The notes: a model not told the origin generated them from the letters alone. A stretch of DNA of 64,000 nucleotides from Nonomuraea gerenzanensis (GCF_020215645.1 NZ_CP084058.1:4402001-4466000), one strand, 5' to 3'; shown: positions 9,557 to 18,062, counted from the first letter of the stretch. A program made the numbers and translations.

Positions 9557-10186
9557 TCAGTCGAGCTGGGCGTCGCCGTAGGCCACGTCCTCGTGGGCGA
9601 ACCTGCGCAGCGCGCTGAAGACGACGTCGCCGAGCGCCGTCCAGACCACGGCGGTCTCGAGGATGGCCTCGGGCTCGGAGTCCTGGATGAGCTGGCCCAG
9701 CTCCGCCTCGGCGACCTCGCGGGCGGCCCTGGCGTAGATCTCCAGCAGCTTGAGCTGGTCGGTCTTGCCGAGCCGGTGCAGCGTGGCCAGCGCGGAGGCC
9801 AGCGTCAGGCGGGCGGGGTTGGTCGGGCGCACCTTCCAGCCGAGCCGCTCGATCAGCGCCTGGGTCTCCTCCTCGGCGGACTGCCAGGCCTCGTCCTTGG
9901 CCACCTTCGGCGTGACGGTCATCGCGAACTGGGCCTTGCCCGCCTGGTCGATGAGGCTCATGCCGGGGGCGTCCATCTTCTCCAGGACGTCGCGGGTGGC
10001 GGCGACGCTGAGCCCGCCGACCTCCAGCAGCGCCCGCACCAGGCGGAGCCTGCGGACGTGCTCCTCGGTGTATTGCGCCTGGTTGTAGCTGGTGCGCTCG
10101 CCGGGGGACAGGAGGCCTTCGCGCAGGTAGTACTTGATCGTCGGGACGGGCACGTCGGCCCTGCGGCTCAGCTCCGCGATGCGCAT
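9557..10186 (-). CDS. MerR-family transcriptional regulator
   Basis: A 209-residue activator-type regulator. The N-terminal winged helix is typical (MRIAELSRRADVPVPTIKYY, then LREGLL and a Tyr-rich YNQAQY), followed by the dimerisation helix and a helical effector domain without clustered cysteines, so an organic ligand is more likely than a metal. ATG 10186 is preceded by AAGGGGAGGAA, one of the best ribosome sites in the window. It is transcribed away from an aldo/keto reductase gene across 114 bases that contain a 25-base dyad, the normal layout for a MerR protein and its target promoter. Confidence 0.92.
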   Translation of the reverse strand: MRIAELSRRADVPVPTIKYYLREGLLSPGERTSYNQAQYTEEHVRRLRLVRALLEVGGLSVAATRDVLEKMDAPGMSLIDQAGKAQFAMTVTPKVAKDEAWQSAEEETQALIERLGWKVRPTNPARLTLASALATLHRLGKTDQLKLLEIYARAAREVAEAELGQLIQDSEPEAILETAVVWTALGDVVFSALRRFAHEDVAYGDAQLD

Positions 10187-10246
10187 GGTTCCTCCCCTTT
10201 CGCCCAACTCGTACCCACGAGCTGGCCCTTGCCAACCCATCGAAAA

Positions 10247-10271
10247 GGATAGTAGACAGTTCTCGTATCCA
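10247..10271. promoter_or_regulatory. Dyad between the MerR gene and the aldo/keto reductase gene
   Basis: GGATA and TATCC flank a 15-base spacer in the divergent intergenic region. The size and position fit a MerR-type operator lying within a long-spacer promoter. The left half, GATAGT, recurs in the dyads at 12390 and 15555. Confidence 0.5.
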
Positions 10272-10300
10272 TTTTTCGACCGGCCTGGGAGTTGATCGTA

Positions 10301-11332
10301 ATGGACTACCGACCACTTGGTCGGACTGGCTTGAAGGTGAGTCCGATCTGTCTCGGCGGGATGATGTTCGGCTGGTGGGGTGAGAACGGCCCGGAAGAGA
10401 CCGGGAAGCTCATCCAGCGGGCCCTCGACGCCGGGGTGAACTTCATCGACACCGCCGACGTCTACGCCAACGGCGAGTCCGAGGAGCTGATCGGCCGCTA
10501 CCTGGCCGAGAGCGGCCTGCGCGACGAGCTCGTGCTCGCCACCAAGGTCCACGGCCAGATGGGCGAGGGCCCCAACCGCGGCGGCAACAGCCGGGCGTGG
10601 ATCATGCGGGCCGTCGAGGACAGCCTGCGCCGCCTGCGTACGGACCGGATCGACCTCTACCAGATCCACCGCCCCGACCCCTCCGTGGACCTCGACGAGA
10701 CGCTGGGCGCCCTGACCGACCTCGTGCGCGCCGGCAAGGTGCGCTACATCGGCTGCTCCACCTTCCCCGCCCACCGGGTCGTCGAGTCCCACTGGGTCGC
10801 CGAGCGGCGGCACAGGGAGCGGTTCGCCAGTGAGCAGCCTCCGTACTCGATCCTGGCCCGCGCGGTCGAGGCCGACCTGCTGCCGGTGTGCCGGCAGTAC
10901 GGCATGGGCGTGCTGGCGTGGAGCCCGCTGGCGGGCGGCTGGCTGTCCGGGCGCTACCGCGAGGGCGCCGAGCTGCCGCAGAGCAGGCGCGCCGCGCTGC
11001 TGCCCGCCCGCTACGACATGGAGCTGGAGGAGAACCGGCGCAAGCTCGCCGCGGCCGAGCGGCTGGCGGTGCTGGCGGAGCAGTCGGGGCTGTCGCTGGT
11101 GCAGCTCGCGCTGCAGTTCGTGATGCAGCACCCGGCGGTCACCTCGGCCATCATCGGCCCGCGCACCATGGACCACCTGGAGAGCCACCTGCAGGCCCTG
11201 GACGCCCGGCTCACGGCCGACGTGCTGGACGCCATCGACGAGATCGTGCCGCCCGGGCTGACGATCAACGCCGCCGACACCGGGTGGCGGCCGCCCGAGC
11301 TGCTCGACCCCGCCCTGCGGCGCAGAGGGTAG
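10301..11332 (+). CDS. Aldo/keto reductase
   Basis: A 343-residue NADPH-dependent oxidoreductase of the aldo/keto reductase superfamily, soluble TIM barrel. The catalytic tetrad is visible: Asp53 and Tyr55 in IDTADVYANG, Lys82 in LATKVHG and His123 in YQIHRPDP. A C-terminal cofactor segment GPRTMDHLESHL follows. ATG 10301 has GGGAG about 8 bases upstream; a TTG three codons earlier is a less likely start. It is followed after 4 bases by a membrane protein gene and then the MMPL exporter, so the three may form one MerR-controlled unit for detoxification or export of a carbonyl compound. That role is inference. Confidence 0.92.
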   Translation: MDYRPLGRTGLKVSPICLGGMMFGWWGENGPEETGKLIQRALDAGVNFIDTADVYANGESEELIGRYLAESGLRDELVLATKVHGQMGEGPNRGGNSRAWIMRAVEDSLRRLRTDRIDLYQIHRPDPSVDLDETLGALTDLVRAGKVRYIGCSTFPAHRVVESHWVAERRHRERFASEQPPYSILARAVEADLLPVCRQYGMGVLAWSPLAGGWLSGRYREGAELPQSRRAALLPARYDMELEENRRKLAAAERLAVLAEQSGLSLVQLALQFVMQHPAVTSAIIGPRTMDHLESHLQALDARLTADVLDAIDEIVPPGLTINAADTGWRPPELLDPALRRRG

Positions 11333-11336
11333 CGCG

Positions 11337-12395
11337 ATGACCGCGACGACCGCCGTGGTCGCCACGCAGGAGCGGGCGACCGTACGCGAGGACCTGGTCA
11401 CCGTCCTCTGCGGCACCATCATGATCTCCGGCCTGGCCATCGACGGCTGGGCGCACAAGAACGTCATCGACACCCTGGAGGGGTTCTTCACGCCCTACCA
11501 CGCGGTGCTCTACCTCGGTTACGGCCTGACCGCCGCCTGGACGTTCCGGCTGGCGTACGTGCGGCGCGACCGCCACCCGCAGTGGTGGCGCGACGGCTGG
11601 CCGGAGGGGTACCGGCTGGGCGCGATCGGCGCGCTGATCTTCTTCGCCGGCGGGTTCGGCGACATGATCTGGCACCAGACGATCGGCATCGAGATCGGCC
11701 TGCTGCCGTCCTTCAGCCCGACCCACATCATCGCCACGCTGGGCGGCGTCATCCTGGGCACCAGCCCGCTGCGGTCGTGGTGGGCGTCGGGGGAGGGCGG
11801 CCTGCGCGCGCTGGCGGGCGTGGCCTCCATGACGTACGCGGTGATGGGCCTGCTGGTGCTGCTCAACTACGGCGCCTCGATGATGACGATCGCGCCGACC
11901 CGGCCGTACGAGCCCGTGCTGGGCGACTACGGCGGGATCATCGACACGCCGGACGAGTTCCTGGTCGTGCAGGGCGTCTTCAGCTACCTGATCACCACGC
12001 TGCTGGTGACGATCCCGCTGCTCATGATGCACCGGAGGCGGGCCACCATGTTCGCCGGCACCGCGCTGGTGCTCGGGGTGGCGATCCGGCTGATGGTGAT
12101 CAACGAGTTCCCGCAGCCGCACCTGACCGTCGCCGCGGGCGCGCTGGCCGCCGCCCTCCTCGCCGACGGGCTGATGGTGCGGCTCGACGCCGTACGAGGG
12201 CCGCATGCGCCGCTGCGGCTGCCCGTGGCGGGCGCGCTCTACGCCGGGCTGGTGTGCGCGGGGCAGCTCCTGGGCCTGCACCTGGCGGCGGGGGTGCGCT
12301 GGTCGCCGGAGATGTGGGCGGGCACGGTCGTGCTGACCGTGCTGCTCGGCGGGCTGCTCGGGGGGCTCGCGGCCCGGCCACTTGTTCATCGATAG
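11337..12395 (+). CDS. Polytopic membrane protein, DxWAH/FFTPxH family, copy 1
   Basis: A 352-residue integral membrane protein with about eight or nine hydrophobic segments and no recognisable enzyme family. Conserved-looking polar and His motifs sit at segment ends: IDGWAHKN, LEGFFTPYHAVLYLGYG, GFGDMIWHQTIGIE and FSPTHIIA. A second protein at 31326-32507 shares all four motifs in the same order, so the two are paralogues. The histidines could form a metal or haem site in the membrane, but this is inference. It starts 4 bases after the aldo/keto reductase stop and ends inside the dyad that precedes the MMPL gene. The function is unknown. Confidence 0.85.
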   Translation: MTATTAVVATQERATVREDLVTVLCGTIMISGLAIDGWAHKNVIDTLEGFFTPYHAVLYLGYGLTAAWTFRLAYVRRDRHPQWWRDGWPEGYRLGAIGALIFFAGGFGDMIWHQTIGIEIGLLPSFSPTHIIATLGGVILGTSPLRSWWASGEGGLRALAGVASMTYAVMGLLVLLNYGASMMTIAPTRPYEPVLGDYGGIIDTPDEFLVVQGVFSYLITTLLVTIPLLMMHRRRATMFAGTALVLGVAIRLMVINEFPQPHLTVAAGALAAALLADGLMVRLDAVRGPHAPLRLPVAGALYAGLVCAGQLLGLHLAAGVRWSPEMWAGTVVLTVLLGGLLGGLAARPLVHR

Positions 12396-12413
12396 TGGAA
12401 AGCTCTACTATCG
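12390..12413. promoter_or_regulatory. Dyad operator before the MMPL exporter gene
   Basis: Perfect 7-base arms CGATAGT and ACTATCG flank the 10-base spacer GGAAAGCTCT, 28 bases before the MMPL start codon. The same architecture and nearly the same spacer occur before the MFS gene at 15596. Confidence 0.65.
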
Positions 12414-12441
12414 GTATCTGAGTTACCTCGTCGAGGGAGAG

Positions 12442-14637
12442 ATGATGTTTGCGACCATCGGCCGCTTCGTAGTCAGGCGCCGAACATGGGTGTTCGTGAC
12501 CGCGATCCTGTTCGTCGTCCTGGGCGGCGTCTGGGGCTCCGGGGCGGGTGGCGTCCTGGGCGGCGGCGCCGGGCTCGACAACCCCCATGGCGAGTCCTCC
12601 CAGGCCAACAGCCTGCTGGCCGGCACACTCGGCCGGCACGTCGCGGACGTCGTGGTCATGTATGAGAGCCCGACCATGTCCGTGGACGACCCGGGCTTCA
12701 AGCAGCGGGTCGAGGCGGTCGTCGCCAAGCTGCCCAAGGACTCCTACGAATGGGTGGAGACCTACTACTCCACCGGCTCCACCGACTTCGTCTCGGAAGA
12801 CCGGCACAAGACCTACCTGGCCATGCAGCTCCCCGGCGCCGTCGAGGAGGAGCAGGTCGTCGTCTACAACCAGATCCTGCCGCTGTTCGACGCCCCCGAC
12901 CTCACCGAGCGCTTCGGCGGGCTGACCGCGGTGGGCCAGCAGTTCAACGCGATCAGCAACCGCGACCTGGCCAGGGCCGAGCTGCTGTCGTTCCCGCTGC
13001 TGATCATCCTGCTGCTGGTGGTCTTCCGCAGCCTGATCGCCGCCTCGCTGCCGCTGGCCATCGCCATCCTGGTGGCGGTCGGGTCGCTGGTGGTGCTGCG
13101 CATCGTGGGCGGGCTCGTCGACCTGTCCACCGCCGCGATCAACGTGGTGGTGATCCTCGGGCTGGGGCTGGCGACCGACTACGCGCTGCTCATCGTCAAC
13201 AGGTTCCGAGAAGAGCTGGCCGCCGGGCGGGAGGTCGAGGACGCCGTCGTCCGGGCGACCGCCACGGCCGGCCGCACCGTCGCCGTCTCCGGCATCACCG
13301 TCGCGGTCACCCTGGGCGGCCTGATCGTCTTCCCGTCCCGGTTCCTGACCTCGCTGGCCTACGCCGGCGTGAGCGTCGTGCTGTTCGCCGTGATCGCCGC
13401 GCTCACCGTGCTGCCCGCGCTGCTGTCGGTGGCCGGCCGCCGCATCGACTCGCTGCGCATCCCGCTGCTCGGGCGGCGCCGCCCGGAGGCCGAGGGCACC
13501 GGGTGGTACCGCACCGCGCACCGCGTCATGCGCCGCCCGGTCACCGTCGTGCTGGGCATCACCCTCGCGCTGGGCGCGCTCGGCGTGCCGCTGCTGGGCG
13601 CCGTGTGGACCAGGCCGGCCGAGTGGGCGCTGCCCGCCGACACCGACAGCGTCGTGGTGACCAGGCAGCTCGCCGAGGAGTTCCCGTACGACCCGACCAA
13701 GGTGATCAGCACGGTCGTGCGCATGCCGGGCCCGGCGGACACGCCGGAGGCCAAGGCGCAGCTCGACGACTTCGCCCAGCGGCTCGACCGGATCGAGGGC
13801 GTGGACCGCGCGGAGGTGACCGGCACCGAGGGCGACCTCGCCCGCATCACCCTGGGCTACTCCCTGTCCCCCTACGGCCAGGAGATCAGAGACGTAGTGG
13901 TGAAGCTGCGGGCGGAGCCGCCGCCGCCGGGCGCCACCGCGCTGTTCGCCAACCGGCCGGCGGCCATCGTCGACATGCTCACCATGATCGGCAACGGGCT
14001 GCCGTGGATGTTGCTGATCACCTCGGTGGTCACGTTCGTGGTGCTGTTCCTGGCGTTCGGATCGGTCACGCTGCCCATCAAGACCGTGCTGATGAATCTG
14101 CTGTCGTTGTCGGCCGCGTTCGGCGCGATGGTGCTGATCTTCCAGGACGGGTTCCTGGCGGGGCCGCTCGGGTTCACGGCGCCCGGGTTCATCGACGCCA
14201 ACATGCCCGTCATGATCGCGGCGATCGCGTTCGGCCTGGCGATGGACTACGAAGTCTTCATGCTGGCCCGCATCCGCGAGCACTACCTGGTCTCGCGTGA
14301 CCCGGTGGAGTCCGTGGCGGTCGGCGTGCAGCACACCGCGCGCATCGTGACGGCGGCGGCGCTGCTGCTGGGCGTGGTCGTGGGCGCCTTCGTCATCACG
14401 AACGTCACCGTCCTGAAGATGATCGGGGTCGGCGTGGTGGTGGCGCTCGTCGTCGACGCGACCATCGTGCGCGGGCTGCTCGTCCCGGCGTCGATGAAAC
14501 TGCTCGGCCACTGGGCGTGGTGGTCGCCACGGCCGCTGGCGCGCTGGTGGGAGCGGCACGGAATGCCGGAGCCGGAGCAGAGTGCCGCGCCGCCGGCGCC
14601 GCCCGTGCACGTCCCGGATACGGCCGTCCGCAACTGA
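12442..14637 (+). CDS. MMPL-family RND transporter
   Basis: A 731-residue inner-membrane exporter of the MMPL branch of the RND superfamily, about 12 membrane spans in two halves of one long periplasmic loop plus five helices each. Recognisable features are the first helix after FVVRRRTWVF, the GLATDYALLIVNRFREEL segment (Asp and Tyr of the proton relay in helix 4) and the equivalent GLAMDYEVFMLARIREHY in the second half. Such proteins export lipids, lipopeptides or drugs, using proton flux. GAGG lies 5 bases before ATG 12442; a second ATG directly follows. A strong hairpin terminator ends the gene. The substrate is unknown; a polyketide-related lipid is possible given the FAAL-PKS nearby. 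Confidence 0.92.
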   Translation: MMFATIGRFVVRRRTWVFVTAILFVVLGGVWGSGAGGVLGGGAGLDNPHGESSQANSLLAGTLGRHVADVVVMYESPTMSVDDPGFKQRVEAVVAKLPKDSYEWVETYYSTGSTDFVSEDRHKTYLAMQLPGAVEEEQVVVYNQILPLFDAPDLTERFGGLTAVGQQFNAISNRDLARAELLSFPLLIILLLVVFRSLIAASLPLAIAILVAVGSLVVLRIVGGLVDLSTAAINVVVILGLGLATDYALLIVNRFREELAAGREVEDAVVRATATAGRTVAVSGITVAVTLGGLIVFPSRFLTSLAYAGVSVVLFAVIAALTVLPALLSVAGRRIDSLRIPLLGRRRPEAEGTGWYRTAHRVMRRPVTVVLGITLALGALGVPLLGAVWTRPAEWALPADTDSVVVTRQLAEEFPYDPTKVISTVVRMPGPADTPEAKAQLDDFAQRLDRIEGVDRAEVTGTEGDLARITLGYSLSPYGQEIRDVVVKLRAEPPPPGATALFANRPAAIVDMLTMIGNGLPWMLLITSVVTFVVLFLAFGSVTLPIKTVLMNLLSLSAAFGAMVLIFQDGFLAGPLGFTAPGFIDANMPVMIAAIAFGLAMDYEVFMLARIREHYLVSRDPVESVAVGVQHTARIVTAAALLLGVVVGAFVITNVTVLKMIGVGVVVALVVDATIVRGLLVPASMKLLGHWAWWSPRPLARWWERHGMPEPEQSAAPPAPPVHVPDTAVRN

Positions 14638-14646
14638 AGAATGGCG

Positions 14647-14680
14647 GAGCTCGTCCACCTGTGAGCAGGTGGACGGGCTC
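14647..14680 (+). terminator. Rho-independent terminator after the MMPL gene
   Basis: A 15-base-pair stem (14647-14661 with 14666-14680, one G-T pair) closes a TGAG loop and is followed by TCTTTC. It lies 10 bases after the MMPL stop codon. Confidence 0.85.
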
Positions 14681-14847
14681 TCTTTCATGATTGGAAACAT
14701 CGGGGACATATAATCATCAACAATCTTCATATTAGAATTACATTCGGAGTATTGCTTCGCCCATGACATTCTGGCTATTCTTCTTTTGCACGAGCTAACG
14801 TTCCACGGGTTGAATTGCCAATTGTAGAACGGTGGGCTGAACGGGCA

Positions 14848-15555
14848 ATGGGAACGAAATCTCCATCGTTAGCGCATGGATGGAACGGGGGGTTCCCCAG
14901 GCCGGCGGGCATCAGGATCGTGATAGTGGACGAGCACACGCTGCTCCGCGAGGTCCTGGGAGAGGTGCTCCTGGCCGAGGACGACTTCTGCGTGCTGGCG
15001 GACTCGGCGGACTTCGAGTCGTCCGTCGCGCTGATCGCCAGGACCAGGCCGGACATCGTACTGATCGACATCGACAAGCCGCACGGCAGCCCGGGTGGCG
15101 TCGTGCGGCGCCTGCGGGAGGCCTCGCCGCGCTCGGTCGTGGCGGTGCTCAGCATGTACGACGACGCGCGGATCGTGCAGGAGATGATCAGGGCGGGGGT
15201 GCGCTGCTACCTGCACAAGGGCATCACGCGGCGAGACCTGGTGGCATCACTGCGCAGCGTGGCGGGGGCCGGCGAGCAGGTGACGCTGACGGTGCCGCAC
15301 GGCACGATCGCCAATCTGGACGCCGACTTCGCGGGCCCGCTGTCCAGGCGGGAGAAGGAGGTCATCGCGCTCGTCGCGGCGGCCATGAGCAACCGCCAGA
15401 TCGCCACGCACCTGTCGGTGACGGAGGGCACCGTCAAGCGGCATCTGCGCAACATCTTCCACAAGCTGGGCGCCGTGTCGCGGATCGACGCGGTCAACAA
15501 GTACAAGGCGCTCGGCGAGTGCGCGACGTATCCCTGGTCTGCCGCGCGAGTGTAG
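14848..15555 (+). CDS. Orphan NarL/LuxR-type response regulator
   Basis: A 235-residue two-component response regulator. A receiver domain (about 26-145) begins IRIVIVDEHTLLREVL and has the phospho-acceptor Asp in VLIDIDKP and the conserved Lys in YLHKGITRRD. A C-terminal LuxR-type helix-turn-helix runs LSRREKEVIALVAA through SVTEGTVKRHLRNIF. There is no histidine kinase next to it. I placed the start at ATG 14848; a TTG at 14815 would add 11 residues, and neither has a clear ribosome site. The 150 bases upstream are markedly AT-rich for this genome. The stop codon abuts the dyad that precedes the MFS exporter, so it may be co-regulated with, or regulate, that gene. Confidence 0.88.
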   Translation: MGTKSPSLAHGWNGGFPRPAGIRIVIVDEHTLLREVLGEVLLAEDDFCVLADSADFESSVALIARTRPDIVLIDIDKPHGSPGGVVRRLREASPRSVVAVLSMYDDARIVQEMIRAGVRCYLHKGITRRDLVASLRSVAGAGEQVTLTVPHGTIANLDADFAGPLSRREKEVIALVAAAMSNRQIATHLSVTEGTVKRHLRNIFHKLGAVSRIDAVNKYKALGECATYPWSAARV

Positions 15556-15576
15556 ATAGTGGTAAGCTTAGCTATC
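15555..15576. promoter_or_regulatory. Dyad operator before the MFS exporter gene
   Basis: GATAGT and GCTATC flank a 10-base spacer GGTAAGCTTA, 19 bases before the MFS start. It matches the dyad at 12390 in arm sequence, spacer length and most spacer bases. Confidence 0.6.
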
Positions 15577-15595
15577 CATACTCAGGGAGGCCGCG

Positions 15596-17026
15596 ATGCA
15601 GCTGCGCACATTCCTGATCGCGGGCGTCGCCAGTTTCATGGCGGCACTCGACACCCTCGTCGTCACCACGGCGCTGCCCACGATCCGGGAGCAGTTCGGC
15701 GCGTCGCTGGAGAGCATGGAGTGGACGGTCAACGTCTTCACGCTCTGCTACGCCGTCTTCCTGCTGACCGCCGCCGCGCTCGGCGACCGGTTCGGCAGGA
15801 AGCGGGTGTTCGTGCTGGGGCTCGTGCTGTTCACCGCGTCGTCCGCGGCGGCTGCGTCGGCAGGCTCCATCGGCATGCTGGTGCTCGCTCGGGCGATCCA
15901 GGGGCTGGGCACCGCGATGATCATCCCGCTGGCGCTGACGCTCCTGGTCGGCGCCACGCGGCCCGAGCGGCGCGGCGCCGCGATCGCCGGGCTCGGCGGC
16001 ATGGTGGGCCTCGGCATCGCGCTCGGGCCGTGGATCGGCGGCGCCGTGGTGCAGTACGGGTCGTGGCAGGCCGTGTTCTGGATCAACGTCCCGGTGGGGC
16101 TGGTCCTCGTGCCGCTGGCCGCGCTGCTCCTCGCCGAGGGCGGCACGGCGCAGCGGCGGCTCGACGTGCGGGGCATCCTGCTGATGATGACCGGGCTGTT
16201 CGGGGTGGTCTTCGGGCTGATCCGCAGCGTCACCCTCGGCTGGGCGCACCTCCAGGTGCTGCTGCCGCTGGTGGCCGGCGTGGCCGTGCTGGTGGTGTTC
16301 GCGTGGTGGGAGCGGGTGGCGGCCGAGCCCGTCCTGCCGCCCCGCCTGTTCCGCAGCCGCGGGTTCACGCTGTCCAACCTCGCCTCGACGCTGATGCAGG
16401 GCGGCATGCTCGGCACGGTGTTCCTGCTGACGCAGTTCCTGCAGCTCGTGCTGGCCTACGGGCCGCTCGACGCGGGCGTGCGGACGTTACCGTGGACGCT
16501 GCTGCCCGCCCTGGTCGCGCCGCTGGCCGGCGTCTTCGGTGACCGGCTCGGGGTCAGGCGGCTGATGGTGGCCAGCGCCATCCTGCAGGGAGCGGCGCTG
16601 GCCTGCTTCGCCGTCGTGGTGGCGCCCGCCGTGCCGTACTCACTGCTGTGGCCCGGCATGGTCGTGGCCGGGGCCGGCATGGGCCTGTTCTACGCGGTGG
16701 CGGCCAGGCAGCCGCTCGACTTCGTCCCGCCCGCCGAGGAGGGCCTCGCGGCCGGCGTCAACAACGCGATGCGCCAGATCGGGATCGTCCTGGGCGTGGC
16801 CGTCCTGGCCGGGGTCTTCGCGGCCACCGGCGGCTACGGCACGCCCGCGCTCTTCGTCTCCGGCCTGCGCGCGTCCCTGTGGGTCGGGGTCGCGATCCTG
16901 GGCGTGGCGGCGGTGGCGGCCTGGCTCGTCCCGCCCTCGGCGCCCCGCCCCGACCCCCGACCTCAATCCCTGGCCACAACGGCGAGCGGCGGCGGCGACC
17001 AACCGGCACGACCGCTCACGCCATGA
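15596..17026 (+). CDS. MFS drug exporter, DHA2 (14-TMS) family
   Basis: A 476-residue proton-driven exporter of the EmrB/QacA type with about 14 predicted membrane segments. Family signs are MAALDTLVVTTALPTI in helix 1, the motif A loop GDRFGRKRVF, and the motif C region IALGPWIGGAVV. An AGGGAGG ribosome site lies 6 bases before ATG 15596. It sits directly downstream of the response regulator and behind a dyad shared with the MMPL exporter. The substrate cannot be read; export of a natural product or drug resistance is typical for the family. Confidence 0.93.
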   Translation: MQLRTFLIAGVASFMAALDTLVVTTALPTIREQFGASLESMEWTVNVFTLCYAVFLLTAAALGDRFGRKRVFVLGLVLFTASSAAAASAGSIGMLVLARAIQGLGTAMIIPLALTLLVGATRPERRGAAIAGLGGMVGLGIALGPWIGGAVVQYGSWQAVFWINVPVGLVLVPLAALLLAEGGTAQRRLDVRGILLMMTGLFGVVFGLIRSVTLGWAHLQVLLPLVAGVAVLVVFAWWERVAAEPVLPPRLFRSRGFTLSNLASTLMQGGMLGTVFLLTQFLQLVLAYGPLDAGVRTLPWTLLPALVAPLAGVFGDRLGVRRLMVASAILQGAALACFAVVVAPAVPYSLLWPGMVVAGAGMGLFYAVAARQPLDFVPPAEEGLAAGVNNAMRQIGIVLGVAVLAGVFAATGGYGTPALFVSGLRASLWVGVAILGVAAVAAWLVPPSAPRPDPRPQSLATTASGGGDQPARPLTP

Positions 17027-17087
17027 TCCGCGGCGAAGATCCACCATGAGCCCGGCGCGAATATCGAAAAACGCGCCGATCAAATCA

Positions 17088-17579
17088 TCACCGGCTATTC
17101 TGACGCGCTTTCAGATCGGCCCAGATCTCCCGGCACGGAATGATATGCGCCATCAGCGTGACGGTGAGCACGAGCGCCCCTCCGCAGACGACCACGGTCG
17201 GCACCAGCCCGACCGGCCCGTGCAGCTCCAACGCCGCCCGATGAACCTGGGCGGGGATCAATCCCAGCGGGCCGGTCACCTGGGTGAGATTGATCAACAA
17301 TGTCGCCCAGAAGGACCACGCCGAGCCGCGCAACGCGAACATGCCCAGCGTGTTCCCCGCCACGTAGTAAGCGGCCACGACCCGAAACTGGCTCACCAGG
17401 TCAGGCGCCTCCGCCGCCGTCCTGCCGGCCAGGCGCAACGACAGTTGCACGGTCTCGTCGTTGATGACCAACCAGCCCTGGAAGAGGGAGCAGAGGGCGA
17501 AGGTGAAAGAGCAGCCGAACGTGAAGAGTTGCAGCCGTCGATTCCATAACAAAGGGATGCCGCTGGGCGCCGAGTGCAT
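17088..17579 (-). CDS. Small four-helix membrane protein
   Basis: A 163-residue protein with four hydrophobic stretches (around LFTFGCSFTFALCSLF, RVVAAYYVAGNTLGMFAL, FWATLLINLTQVTGPLGLI and VPTVVVCGGALVLTVTLMAH) and a Lys/Arg-rich C-terminus, consistent with an integral membrane protein. I do not recognise the family. ATG 17579 has AAAGG about 8 bases upstream; a GTG three codons earlier is the alternative. It converges on the MFS exporter with about 60 bases between stop codons. Confidence 0.7.
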   Translation of the reverse strand: MHSAPSGIPLLWNRRLQLFTFGCSFTFALCSLFQGWLVINDETVQLSLRLAGRTAAEAPDLVSQFRVVAAYYVAGNTLGMFALRGSAWSFWATLLINLTQVTGPLGLIPAQVHRAALELHGPVGLVPTVVVCGGALVLTVTLMAHIIPCREIWADLKARQNSR

Positions 17580-17644
17580 GGCACGCACCTTTCTCGTGCG
17601 CCATGGATCGACGCCTTGGGGTCGCCTTTACAAGCCTCTCCAAT

Positions 17645-18022
17645 TTAGCATTCCGGCGAGATCGGATGAAAGGCTGAATCGCGTTCTCCAATTCGCCGTC
17701 GTAAATCATCCCGATAAACGAGCGGAGCCACCGCCGGGGCCTTCGGCGGTGGCTCGTCGAGTTCATGGCGAAGCCACTGTCCGGGGCTCTCGGCGGCGGC
17801 TCGTTCGGTGAAGGCGAAGCCGCTGCCGGGGCTTCCGGTGGTGGTGCGCTCCTTTCGCGGTGACCCGGTCACCCGGGGAAGGGCCGCCCCGCTCCAGACC
17901 CTGGCGACGGCGTCGTAGACGGCTGCCGGCTCGCCGTCGAAGTACGGTGACAGGCTCTTGTCGTAGCGCAGGTCGGCGTCGGTGTCGGCCCGCGCCGCCT
18001 CGGCCTCGGGGCGACGTTTCAT
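17645..18022 (-). CDS. Hypothetical short ORF
   Basis: A possible 125-residue soluble protein, opening with a charged stretch (MKRRPEAEAARADTDADLRY) and continuing through SLSPYFDGEPAAVYDAVARV. No family is recognised. The last third overlaps degenerate GC-rich repeats and a perfect hairpin, so the true end may be a decayed one. GGAG lies about 10 bases before ATG 18022. It is divergent from another short ORF at 18063. Both could be remnants. Confidence 0.3.
   Translation of the reverse strand: MKRRPEAEAARADTDADLRYDKSLSPYFDGEPAAVYDAVARVWSGAALPRVTGSPRKERTTTGSPGSGFAFTERAAAESPGQWLRHELDEPPPKAPAVAPLVYRDDLRRRIGERDSAFHPISPEC
17725..17755. terminator. Perfect 11-bp hairpin between weak ORFs
   Basis: GAGCCACCGCC (17725-17735) pairs perfectly with GGCGGTGGCTC (17745-17755) around a 9-base loop. 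Two looser copies of the same GC-rich unit follow up to about 17850. It could terminate transcription in either direction, but there is no T tract. Confidence 0.4.
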
Positions 18023-18062
18023 GCTTGTCCCGCTCCAGCAGACGCGCAGGAAGGAGCTGATG

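Noticed and set aside
12100..14769. 889-codon minus-strand frame opposite the MMPL gene
   Set aside because: It is His/Arg/Gln-rich with no membrane or domain pattern, and the plus strand encodes a full RND transporter.
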